Assembly (NCBI GenBank): GCA_040386935.1
Contig: JAZKEQ010000036.1
Span: forward strand, 8,202-72,201
Length of the DNA stretch: 64,000 bases
DNA from: JABMMZ01 sp040386935
Lineage (GTDB): Bacteria > Bacteroidota > Bacteroidia > NS11-12g > UBA955
Direction: 5' to 3'
In this document: positions 46,213 to 53,642 of the stretch, piece after piece
Numbering within the stretch: the first letter of the stretch is position 1
How the letters are laid out: every line of letters starts with the position of its first letter
Notes under the pieces: generated by a model
Told to the model about the DNA's origin: nothing
Seen by the model: the letters and a program-made list of their open reading frames with translations, nothing else
Database searches by the model: none
Program-made: the position numbers and the translations under genes

Positions 46213-47307
46213 ATGAAAAAGAACAAAAATAATTATGTGGTGATAATGGCCGGTGGAATTGGGAGCAGATTCTGGCCACTGAGCAAAAAGAATTATCCGA
46301 AACAGTTTCACGATATATTGGGTGTTGGTAAATCTCTGTTGCAGTTAACATACGACCGCTTCAAAAAAATAATACCCGAAGAAAATATTTACGTTATTAC
46401 AAACGCCAGTTACAGTTTATTGGTAAGTGATCAATTACCGAATATTCCTGAAAGAAATATACTGGCAGAACCGGCAGCCATGAACACGGCTCCCTGCGTG
46501 GCTTACGCAAGTTTTAAACTGATGGCTAAAAATGAAAATGCCAATCTTGTATTTGCACCAAGCGATCATTTGATAACAGATGAACATGCCTTTACCGAAA
46601 GCATCATTACCGCACTTGAGCATACCAGCACCCATAAGGAATTGGTAACTTTGGGTATAAAGCCCAATCGCCCTGATACAGGCTATGGCTATATTCAGTT
46701 CATCAACGATTCATCAGAAAAAGGGGTGATGCCTGTCAAAACATTTACTGAAAAACCATCACATGAGTTGGCCGTTACCTTTCTTGAGAGCGGTGATTTT
46801 TACTGGAACAGCGGCATCTTTATATGGAAAGCAGCTGATATCCTGGATGAATTTGCCTTGTATCAACCCGACATGCATGCTATTTTCAAAAAAGGACTGA
46901 AGAAATACAACAGTCTCGATGAGCAGGCATTTATCAATAAACAATATCCTTTCTGCAAATCGATTTCAATTGATTATGCCATCATGGAAAAAACAAAGAT
47001 AGCGTCCATATTACCGGCTACTTTTGGCTGGAGCGATTTAGGTACCTGGAAATCTTTATATTCACTGAGGAAAAAAGACAAGAATGGCAACCTGTTGCAC
47101 GGCAAGAACATGCAGGTTTATAATACCACCAATAGTTTAATCATGGGCGAAGCTGATGATGAAAAGTTGATAGTGGTTGAAGGTCTTGACGGTGCCATGG
47201 TGATCGATACACCTGATATCCTATTCATTAGTAGTTTGAATAAGGAACAGGAGGTGCGCAATATCACCAACGATATCAAAGAAAAATTTAAAGGAAAATT
47301 TTCTTAA
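46213..47307 (+). CDS. manC: Mannose-1-phosphate guanylyltransferase
   Basis: The enzyme makes GDP-mannose from GTP and mannose-1-phosphate, a donor for surface glycans. The 364-residue protein has the pyrophosphorylase signature 'MAGGIGSRFWPLSKKNYPKQF' (residues 12-32), 'APSDHLI' (the metal-binding region), 'GYGYIQF', 'FTEKP', 'WNSGIFIWKA' and 'FGWSDLGTW'. The length fits a single-domain enzyme, without the phosphomannose isomerase domain of longer ManC proteins. Next to kdsD it suggests a small envelope-sugar locus. Its 3' end overlaps the convergent small gene by four bases (47304-47307). Confidence 0.93.
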   Translation: MKKNKNNYVVIMAGGIGSRFWPLSKKNYPKQFHDILGVGKSLLQLTYDRFKKIIPEENIYVITNASYSLLVSDQLPNIPERNILAEPAAMNTAPCVAYASFKLMAKNENANLVFAPSDHLITDEHAFTESIITALEHTSTHKELVTLGIKPNRPDTGYGYIQFINDSSEKGVMPVKTFTEKPSHELAVTFLESGDFYWNSGIFIWKAADILDEFALYQPDMHAIFKKGLKKYNSLDEQAFINKQYPFCKSISIDYAIMEKTKIASILPATFGWSDLGTWKSLYSLRKKDKNGNLLHGKNMQVYNTTNSLIMGEADDEKLIVVEGLDGAMVIDTPDILFISSLNKEQEVRNITNDIKEKFKGKFS

Positions 47308-47546
47308 TTAATAGATCCTCTAACCCGCTGACTGTATAGTCTGATGGCCTGCATCAAGGGGATGTTTTCACTTGCCATGGTCTCTTTGCAATAGATAGCA
47401 GCCAGAATGTGCGTGAGTTGTTCGCCTTCATCTTTGCCTTCAACAGCAATAGCTAGCGCATCGCCTTCCATTAAATCCGCTTCCGCTTTTTTCAATTCTT
47501 CAATTGTAGCGTGTTCTACCAATAGTTTGATGCTGTTAACGTTCAT
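47304..47546 (-). CDS. Small protein of unknown function, DUF6952-like
   Basis: The 80-residue acidic, helical protein ('SIKLLVEHATIEELKKAEADLMEGDALAIAVEGKDEGEQLTHILAA'-type text, ending 'YSQRVRGSIN') resembles a short Bacteroidota family that I recall beside thioredoxin genes; the name DUF6952 is from memory and should be treated as tentative. The gene start overlaps the thioredoxin stop as ATGA (47543-47546), so the two are translationally coupled and likely act together. It has no signal peptide, cysteine pair or known binding motif. Confidence 0.7.
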   Translation of the reverse strand: MNVNSIKLLVEHATIEELKKAEADLMEGDALAIAVEGKDEGEQLTHILAAIYCKETMASENIPLMQAIRLYSQRVRGSIN

Positions 47547-47860
47547 GCGATTTCTTGCAGTAATTCAGTGAAATTTTCTTCTTTAGTAGTGCTGATGGTT
47601 TTCACCAGCTGTCCATTTTGAAATGTTGCAAAGAATGGCAATGTATCAACACCGGCTAATTTTCTTGCTTCCGGATTGTGTTCGGCATCAATGTCGAGAA
47701 ATTGAATACCGGCAAATCTTTCATCATTGCTAAGGCGTTTAAATTTCGGAGAAAACAGTTTGCAACTGCCACACCAGTCAGCATAAAATTTTACAACAAC
47801 TTTTTCATTGTTTTGTAAATGTTGTGCAATGTGGGCGTCATCGGATATTTCTAATGGCAT
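47543..47860 (-). CDS. Thioredoxin-family protein (CGSC active site)
   Basis: The 105-residue cytoplasmic protein has the thioredoxin fold with active site 'ADWCGSCK' (Cys30 and Cys33), followed by 'FLDIDAEHNPEARKLAGVDTLPFFATFQNGQLV' including the cis-proline region. The CGSC motif differs from the standard CGPC of thioredoxin; the proline-to-serine change usually shifts redox potential and partner choice. It lies 4 bases after the rhodanese-thioredoxin gene and overlaps the small DUF6952-like gene by ATGA, making a three-gene operon. No signal peptide is present. Confidence 0.9.
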   Translation of the reverse strand: MPLEISDDAHIAQHLQNNEKVVVKFYADWCGSCKLFSPKFKRLSNDERFAGIQFLDIDAEHNPEARKLAGVDTLPFFATFQNGQLVKTISTTKEENFTELLQEIA

Positions 47861-47864
47861 ATAA

Positions 47865-48581
47865 TTATTTGAATTTGGTCACTAAGTCGTTGAGTGCTTT
47901 TTGGTCGTGATAACCTTCCTGACGGTACAATATGGCCCCTTTTTTAAGGAAGATAACAGTCGGTAAATTGTATATCTGATATTCTTGTGCCAACTGAGGG
48001 TTTTCATCTGTATCAATCCCGTATACCAACACTTCGCTGCTGCGTTCTTCTTTTATTAAATCAACAAAAGGTTGCATTCTACGGCATGGTCCGCACCAGG
48101 TTGCATTAAAGTCAACCATCACCAGTTTGTCCCCATAAATGGCTGTTTTAAAATCAGGTGCTTTTGCAACAGTAGGTTGGGTTGATTTAGCAGTATCCAC
48201 AGCATTGATAGTTAAGGGGAAATCAGCTGATTGCCAGGCTTTGATACCACCGTCTAATCCATATATATTTTTGAATCCCAGTGATTGCATTTTGTTCATT
48301 GCTTTATTGCTTCTTGCTCCGCTAAAGCAATACACGGCATAGGTTTTTGTTTTGTCGAGTTGTGCTACCTGTTGGTCGAAATCCGATGATTCAAAATCGA
48401 TGTTAATGGCATTGTTGAGATGGCCGGCATTAAATTCTTCAGGCGTTCTTACATCCAATACTAAAGGATTTTCTGTGTTAATTTTATTGTTGAAGTCGTT
48501 GGCAGACAACAATTTGTTCTTGTTTGCCGATTGACACGAAAACAGCATAATTGCCAATAGAAAAGGGATGTAGTTCTTCAT
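47865..48581 (-). CDS. Lipoprotein with rhodanese and thioredoxin domains
   Basis: The 238-residue protein starts with a lipoprotein signal (lipobox 'IMLFSC', Cys16). A rhodanese domain (about 25-125) has the catalytic cysteine in 'VYCFSGARSNKA' (Cys85) and the DxR block 'LVLDVRTPEEF'. It is joined to a thioredoxin domain (about 145-238) with active site 'TWCGPC' (Cys163/Cys166). It should act in the periplasm, perhaps moving sulfane sulfur or reducing envelope thiols; the fusion of the two domains suggests the rhodanese persulfide is reduced by the attached thioredoxin. I chose the ATG at 48581 because a -7 element precedes it; the ATG at 48635 adds 18 residues upstream of that promoter. Confidence 0.88.
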   Translation of the reverse strand: MKNYIPFLLAIMLFSCQSANKNKLLSANDFNNKINTENPLVLDVRTPEEFNAGHLNNAINIDFESSDFDQQVAQLDKTKTYAVYCFSGARSNKAMNKMQSLGFKNIYGLDGGIKAWQSADFPLTINAVDTAKSTQPTVAKAPDFKTAIYGDKLVMVDFNATWCGPCRRMQPFVDLIKEERSSEVLVYGIDTDENPQLAQEYQIYNLPTVIFLKKGAILYRQEGYHDQKALNDLVTKFK

Positions 48582-48589
48582 TTGAAGTG

Positions 48590-48597
48590 CAAAAATA
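48590..48597 (-). promoter_or_regulatory. Bacteroidota -7 element of the rhodanese/thioredoxin operon
   Basis: On the minus strand TATTTTTG (exact TAnnTTTG) ends eight bases before the ATG at 48581, giving a leader of only about five bases. It rules out the longer ORF start at 48635. No clear -33 element. Confidence 0.55.
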
Positions 48598-48655
48598 GAG
48601 GGTTTAATCCCATAGAAGAAATTAATATTTTTCATTATCGTATAAATTTTATTGA

Positions 48656-48943
48656 TTACTTTCCGAATAATCCCATGCCCCCGGCTATAGCCCCTACCTC
48701 TTTCATGGAGGCTCTTTCTGCAGCTTCCAACGCCTTATTCATGGCTTCCGTTAGGTGTTCTTCCAGTCGGTTTTTGTCGGCCATTTCGTTTGTATCGATG
48801 TGGATGGCAAGAATTTTTCTGTTGCCATTGCAGTCGATGGTGATGCCTCCGGTGGTTTCAGTGACGGTGATGGTTTCTAAACGGGCTTTCAGTTCATCGG
48901 CCTTTTTTTTCACTTCTAGCAGTTGTGAGATATTTCCAAACAT
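48656..48943 (-). CDS. YbaB/EbfC-family nucleoid-associated protein
   Basis: The 95-residue protein matches the family over its length. An N-terminal helix ('ISQLLEVKKKADELKARLETI') is followed by a small beta-sheet ('TVTETTGGITIDCNGNRKILAIHI'), a long helix ('LEEHLTEAMNKALEAAERASMKEV') and a Gly-rich end ('GAIAGGMGLFGK'). Family members bind DNA as dimers and affect nucleoid structure and gene expression. In many bacteria the gene is beside recR or dnaX; here it is beside a redox operon and has its own promoter at 48962-48991. Confidence 0.92.
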   Translation of the reverse strand: MFGNISQLLEVKKKADELKARLETITVTETTGGITIDCNGNRKILAIHIDTNEMADKNRLEEHLTEAMNKALEAAERASMKEVGAIAGGMGLFGK

Positions 48944-48961
48944 GGTGTATTAAATTTTCTT

Positions 48962-48991
48962 CAAAATTAAATCAAAATCATATACCTCAAA
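48962..48991 (-). promoter_or_regulatory. Promoter of the YbaB-like gene with -33 and -7 elements
   Basis: On the minus strand TTTG (48991-48988), an 18-base spacer and TAATTTTG (48969-48962) match the consensus. The ATG at 48943 is 18 bases beyond. It is back-to-back with the promoter of the M49-like gene (48997-49004). Confidence 0.65.
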
Positions 48992-48996
48992 AATAT

Positions 48997-49004
48997 TAAA
49001 TTTG
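48997..49004 (+). promoter_or_regulatory. Bacteroidota -7 element before the M49-like operon
   Basis: TAAATTTG (exact match) ends ten bases before the ATG at 49015. A -33 element would lie inside the divergent YbaB promoter; no clear TTTG is there. Confidence 0.5.
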
Positions 49005-49014
49005 AACTTTCAAT

Positions 49015-50646
49015 ATGAATTTTAAAGTTATTTCAACAATTGTTCTCTTACTTTTAGTATCCAATGTTCACTCACAAACATTAAATGATACCATCGCTAA
49101 AAGACTCAGCAGTTATAAATCAGTTAAACTGACAGCAGATTTATCCGCATTTTCAGATCAGGAAAAAGAAGGCATTCGCATGCTCATCAGGGCAGCTAGA
49201 GCCATTGATCAAATTTTCTGGGTGCAAAGTTATGGCGATCCAAATTTGTTAAACACTGTTACTGATACCACTACTGCCAAGTTTATGGCTTTAAACTACG
49301 GTCCTTGGGACAGGCTCAATGATTTTCAACCCTTTGTAAAAGGTGTTGGTCCTAAACCTAAAGGGGCTAATTTTTATCCAAAAGACATGAGAAAAGGTGA
49401 GTTCGATAGTTTAGAGGATGTCAATAAAAAAAGCCCCTATACAGTCATCGTCCGCAATAGAGAGGGTAAGTTAGAGGTGATACCTTATAATTTTTATTAC
49501 GAGCATTACCTCAATCAGGCCATTACCTCCCTTTTCGCAGCCTCTACAATGTTTAGAGATGATACTGCTTTTAGCAAATATCTGATGTTGCGAGGAAGGG
49601 CAATGCGTATGAATGACTTTGATGCCAGCGACCGCGCATGGCTCGATTTAAAAGACAATCGTCTCGATATCATCATAGGGCCAATTGAAAATTATGAAGA
49701 TCAATTATATGGCATTAAAACCGCCTACGAATCATATGTATTGGTTAAAGACATGGAGTGGAGCAAACGCCTTGAAAAATATGTGAAATATTTGCCTGAA
49801 TTGCAAAAAGGCTTGCCGGTAGATAAAAAGTATAAGGCTGAGAATGCCGGTAGCAGTAGTCAGTTAAATGCCTATGATGTTATATATTATGCAGGTGATT
49901 GTAATGCGGGCAGTAAAACAATTGCGGTAAATCTTCCAAACGATGAAACACTGCAGGTTGAAAAAGGTACCAGAAGAAGTCAATTGAAAAATGCTATTAA
50001 AGCCAAATACGATTACATCATGAAACCTATTGCCGATGAGTTAATTGATACCAATCAATTAAAACATATCACCTTTGATGCATTCTTTTCTACCATTATG
50101 TTTCATGAAGTAGCCCATGGTCTTGGTATTAAAAATACCATCAATGGCAAAGGCACTGTGAGAGATGCATTGGGTGCAAATTACAGCGCATTGGAAGAAG
50201 GCAAAGCCGATATCCTTGGCTTATACATGATTACTCAGTTGCACGATAAAAAAGTATTGAAAGAAGGTCAATTGATGGATTATTATGTCACCTTTATGGC
50301 AGGTATTTTTCGCTCTGTTCGTTTTGGTGCAGGCAGTGCCCACGGTAAGGCCAACATGATTCGCTTTAATTTCTTCAAAGAAAAAGGGGCATTTACAAGA
50401 AATGAAACAACCGGCAGATACAGCATCAATTTCGAAAAAATGAAACTGGCCATGACAGAACTTTCGGCACTTATTTTGCAGTTGCAAGGTGATGGCGATG
50501 CGCAAGGCGTGCAAAAACTGGTGGATGAAAAAGGAAAAATAATGCCTGAATTGCAGCGCGACCTCGACAGACTGAGTGCAAAAAACATTCCTGTGGATTT
50601 GGTTTTTGAACAAGGTGAAGAAGTATTGGGATTGAATAACAGATAA
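49015..50646 (+). CDS. Exported M49-like (dipeptidyl-peptidase III-related) metalloprotein with an HExxH motif
   Basis: The 543-residue protein has a signal peptide (about 1-20, cleaved after 'VHS'). The zinc-binding motif 'FHEVAHGLG' (His364, Glu365, His368) is HExxH, whereas characterised DPP III enzymes have HExxxH ('HELLGHG'). The second motif 'SALEEGKADILGL' (about 391-403) matches the EECRAE/D third-ligand region of M49. The mid part, with 'YYAGDCNAGSKTIAVNLPNDE', is also known from M49 homologues, including those joined to Nudix domains in plants. It should be an exported zinc peptidase or hydrolase. A tail-processing protease gene follows after 8 bases and an rRNA methyltransferase gene after that. 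Confidence 0.8.
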   Translation: MNFKVISTIVLLLLVSNVHSQTLNDTIAKRLSSYKSVKLTADLSAFSDQEKEGIRMLIRAARAIDQIFWVQSYGDPNLLNTVTDTTTAKFMALNYGPWDRLNDFQPFVKGVGPKPKGANFYPKDMRKGEFDSLEDVNKKSPYTVIVRNREGKLEVIPYNFYYEHYLNQAITSLFAASTMFRDDTAFSKYLMLRGRAMRMNDFDASDRAWLDLKDNRLDIIIGPIENYEDQLYGIKTAYESYVLVKDMEWSKRLEKYVKYLPELQKGLPVDKKYKAENAGSSSQLNAYDVIYYAGDCNAGSKTIAVNLPNDETLQVEKGTRRSQLKNAIKAKYDYIMKPIADELIDTNQLKHITFDAFFSTIMFHEVAHGLGIKNTINGKGTVRDALGANYSALEEGKADILGLYMITQLHDKKVLKEGQLMDYYVTFMAGIFRSVRFGAGSAHGKANMIRFNFFKEKGAFTRNETTGRYSINFEKMKLAMTELSALILQLQGDGDAQGVQKLVDEKGKIMPELQRDLDRLSAKNIPVDLVFEQGEEVLGLNNR

Positions 50647-50654
50647 AAATAATA

Positions 50655-52742
50655 ATGAAAAAAATAAAGTATAGCTTTTTATTGCTACCGGCCATGGTGT
50701 TGCTCACACTGGCCTTTTGTTTCCGAAAAAATATAATAGATGAGAGCAGATTATCACAATCTGTATTGGGTGTTTTGCACGGCTATCACTACGAACCTCA
50801 GGAAATTGACAACAACTTTTCAAAAAATTTATTTAAGTTGTATCTAAAACGACTTGATAATAATAAGCGTTTCTTTCTTCAGGTAGATGTTGATTCGCTC
50901 AAGCAGTATCAGGTAGAGTTGGATGACCAAGCACAGCAAGGTCAATACCAGTTTTTTGATATGACCAACAGAATGTATTCCAAACGCGTGAACATGATCA
51001 GCGGTTGGTACAGTGAAATATTGGCTTCTCCATTCGACTTCAAAAAAGATGAGTATTTTGAATTTAATGAAGACCAAGCTGAGTTTCTTAAATCTGAAAA
51101 AGAGTTGAAAGAATTTTGGCGCCTCTCAATCAAACAACAGGTACTTGAAAGACTTTACGATAAAATAGATCTTCAGGAAAAAGCACAATTGAAGAAGGAT
51201 ACATTTGTGAAAATCAAATCGTATGATACGCTTGAAAAAATAGCGCGTGCTGAAGTATTGAAAATGCATAATGATTGGTTTCAGCGTTTGAAAAAATTCG
51301 ACCGTTCAGAAAAATTGAATCTTTACATCAATTGCATGACTGAATTATTTGACCCGCATACCAACTATTTTCCACCAAAGGATAAAGAAAATTTTGACAT
51401 CCGCATGAGTGGTAAATTAGAAGGTATTGGTGCTCAATTACAAGAGAAAGATGGATTTCTAAAAGTAGCGGGAATCGTACCGGGCAGCCCGAGTTACAAG
51501 CAAGGTGAATTGAAAGCAGGTGATATTATTTTGAAAGTTGCTCAGGGTAATGGCGATCCTGTAGATGTCACAAATATGAAAATTGATGATGCCATTCAAT
51601 TGATAAGAGGAAAAAAAGGTACAGAGGTAAGATTAACAGTTAAAAAACCGGATGAAAGCATCAAGGTGATTCCGATTATACGCGAAGTAGTGGTGTTGGA
51701 AGATGGCTTTGCTAAATCAGCCATTGTAGTAAAAGACGGATTGAAATACGGTTATATCAACTTGCCTACTTTCTACATTGACATGAATGACAGAAATGGT
51801 CGTTCATGTGCCAAAGATATCGCTATAGAAGTTGAGAAATTGAAACAGGACAATGTAAGTGGTATCATATTGGATTTGAGAAATAACGGTGGCGGATCAC
51901 TAGGAGATGTAATTGATATTGCAGGGATGTTTATAGAAGAAGGTCCTGTTACCATGGTGAAAAGCAAAGGCGATAAAATTGAAATTTACGGAGATGAAGA
52001 CTCTCGTGTTTTATACAGCGGCCCTTTAACCATTATGGTGAATGAAAACAGTGCATCAGCTTCTGAAATTTTAGCAGCAGCTATGCAGGATTATCACAGA
52101 GCAGCGATTATCGGTACCACTACTTATGGTAAAGGTACTGTTCAACGTTTCATAGAGCTCGACAATAATTTATTGAAAAATGTGAGTGCCGAAGATGATT
52201 TAGGATCACTGAAAATAACCATACAAAAGTTTTACCGTGTGAATGGCGGAACAACGCAGTTGGCAGGTGTAACCCCTGATATCCTTATACCTGACAGATA
52301 CCGTTACATTGAGTTTGGAGAAAAAGACAATGAGCATCCATTGGGGGATGATAAAATTGCCAAAGCCATGTATTCAACACAATTGAATTTTGCAGATAAA
52401 ATTGCCAAAGCAAAAAAGAACAGCGAACAACGCATTGCTGCTAGCAAAATTTTCAACGAGATAGAACAACTGGCAGTTAAAATAAAAGAGCAAAGTAAAC
52501 GCACCCGCTTTACTTTGAATCTTGAAAAATACAAAGTAGAACAGAAACAAATTGAGTTGGATAACAAGGCTTATGAAGAAAGCGTAAAAGCGATTCAAGC
52601 CATGAGTTATATCAATACTACTGAAGATGATAATCTGATAGGTACTGATGAATTGAAAAAGAAAATGAAAGCCGATTGGAACAAATCATTCGAGAAAGAT
52701 ATTTATATTCAGGAGGCTATCGAAGTATTGAAGGATTTATAA
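50655..52742 (+). CDS. Carboxy-terminal processing protease (Prc/Tsp, peptidase S41)
   Basis: The 695-residue periplasmic protease has a signal or anchor (about 8-24), an N-terminal domain, a PDZ domain (about 240-325, 'LEGIGAQLQEKDGFLKVAGIVPGSPSYKQGELKAGDIIL'), and the S41 catalytic core with Ser468 ('VNENSASASEILAAAMQDY') and Lys493 ('TTTYGKGTVQ'). The 25-residue spacing equals that of E. coli Tsp Ser430/Lys455. A C-terminal DUF3340-like helical domain ends 'YIQEAIEVLKDL'. It trims or degrades periplasmic proteins with exposed C-termini. The gene is 8 bases downstream of the M49-like gene and 15 bases upstream of the methyltransferase, so the three are probably one operon. Confidence 0.93.
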   Translation: MKKIKYSFLLLPAMVLLTLAFCFRKNIIDESRLSQSVLGVLHGYHYEPQEIDNNFSKNLFKLYLKRLDNNKRFFLQVDVDSLKQYQVELDDQAQQGQYQFFDMTNRMYSKRVNMISGWYSEILASPFDFKKDEYFEFNEDQAEFLKSEKELKEFWRLSIKQQVLERLYDKIDLQEKAQLKKDTFVKIKSYDTLEKIARAEVLKMHNDWFQRLKKFDRSEKLNLYINCMTELFDPHTNYFPPKDKENFDIRMSGKLEGIGAQLQEKDGFLKVAGIVPGSPSYKQGELKAGDIILKVAQGNGDPVDVTNMKIDDAIQLIRGKKGTEVRLTVKKPDESIKVIPIIREVVVLEDGFAKSAIVVKDGLKYGYINLPTFYIDMNDRNGRSCAKDIAIEVEKLKQDNVSGIILDLRNNGGGSLGDVIDIAGMFIEEGPVTMVKSKGDKIEIYGDEDSRVLYSGPLTIMVNENSASASEILAAAMQDYHRAAIIGTTTYGKGTVQRFIELDNNLLKNVSAEDDLGSLKITIQKFYRVNGGTTQLAGVTPDILIPDRYRYIEFGEKDNEHPLGDDKIAKAMYSTQLNFADKIAKAKKNSEQRIAASKIFNEIEQLAVKIKEQSKRTRFTLNLEKYKVEQKQIELDNKAYEESVKAIQAMSYINTTEDDNLIGTDELKKKMKADWNKSFEKDIYIQEAIEVLKDL

Positions 52743-52757
52743 TCTTTCTTTAAAACA

Positions 52758-53639
52758 ATGATGAAAGATATTGTAAGGCCATGGTCCGACTATGAGTTAA
52801 TAGACAGCGGAGATTTTGAAAAACTGGAGCGTTTCGGTCAGTATGTACTGATACGCCCCGAGCCGCAGGCACTATGGCCAAAACAAAAAGCGGCCGACTG
52901 GCAAAAGTTGGCCCATGCGCGATTTGAGCGTGACAATACTAAAAAAAGTCACCGCGATACCCAGAATGAAAATGGGGGTTGGCAGTTTTACAAATCAATG
53001 CCCAAGCAATGGGAAATTAGTTATCAGCCTTTAGGTGTTAAATTAAAACTCAGTTGTACTTCATTCGGTCATTTGGGTGTATTTGTTGAACAAGTCAGCA
53101 ACTGGCATTTTATTGACGAACAGGTAAAGCGCATTGGGCAAAAACCCAAGGTGTTGAATCTGTTTGCCTATACAGGTGCGGCCAGCATAGTAGCAGCTAA
53201 TGCGGGTGCAGATGTTACCCATTTAGATGCAGTACGTAATGTGGTAACATGGGCCAATGAGAATAAACAATTATCCGGAGCACCAGAAATACGCTGGTTG
53301 GTAGAGGATGCCATGAAATTTGTTAAAAGGCAGGCTTCTAAGGGAAATATTTATCAAGGTATCATCATTGACCCTCCTGCATACGGTCGTGGCCCTACGG
53401 GCGAAAAATGGGTATTAGAAGAGCAATTAAATGAGTTGGTGCAACACTGCGCTGCGATTACTGATAAAAACTCAGGTTTTGTCTTGTTGAATCTTTACAG
53501 CATGGGCTTAAGTGGCACCATTGGATGCAATTTGATAAAAGCGCATTATAAAACAACCGCTGAATGGGGTGAGTGCATTGTGCCTTCAGCATCAGGATTT
53601 GATTTGCCTTTATGTACCTGGGTAAGAGCTGTTAGATAA
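52758..53639 (+). CDS. Class I SAM-dependent RNA methyltransferase (RlmI/RlmK-like catalytic domain)
   Basis: The 293-residue protein has an RlmI/PF10672-type Rossmann fold, with SAM motif I 'VLNLFAYTGAASIVAANAGADVTHLD' (about 131-156), motif 'LVEDAMKFVKRQA', catalytic-type 'IIDPPAYGRGP' (about 203-213) and 'VLLNLYSMGLS'. It lacks an N-terminal PUA domain, so it is shorter than RlmI. It most probably methylates rRNA bases (cytosine or guanine), but the site cannot be read. It is the last gene of the M49-like/Prc operon and ends three bases from the convergent T9SS cargo gene. Confidence 0.88.
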   Translation: MMKDIVRPWSDYELIDSGDFEKLERFGQYVLIRPEPQALWPKQKAADWQKLAHARFERDNTKKSHRDTQNENGGWQFYKSMPKQWEISYQPLGVKLKLSCTSFGHLGVFVEQVSNWHFIDEQVKRIGQKPKVLNLFAYTGAASIVAANAGADVTHLDAVRNVVTWANENKQLSGAPEIRWLVEDAMKFVKRQASKGNIYQGIIIDPPAYGRGPTGEKWVLEEQLNELVQHCAAITDKNSGFVLLNLYSMGLSGTIGCNLIKAHYKTTAEWGECIVPSASGFDLPLCTWVRAVR

Positions 53640-53642
53640 TTG

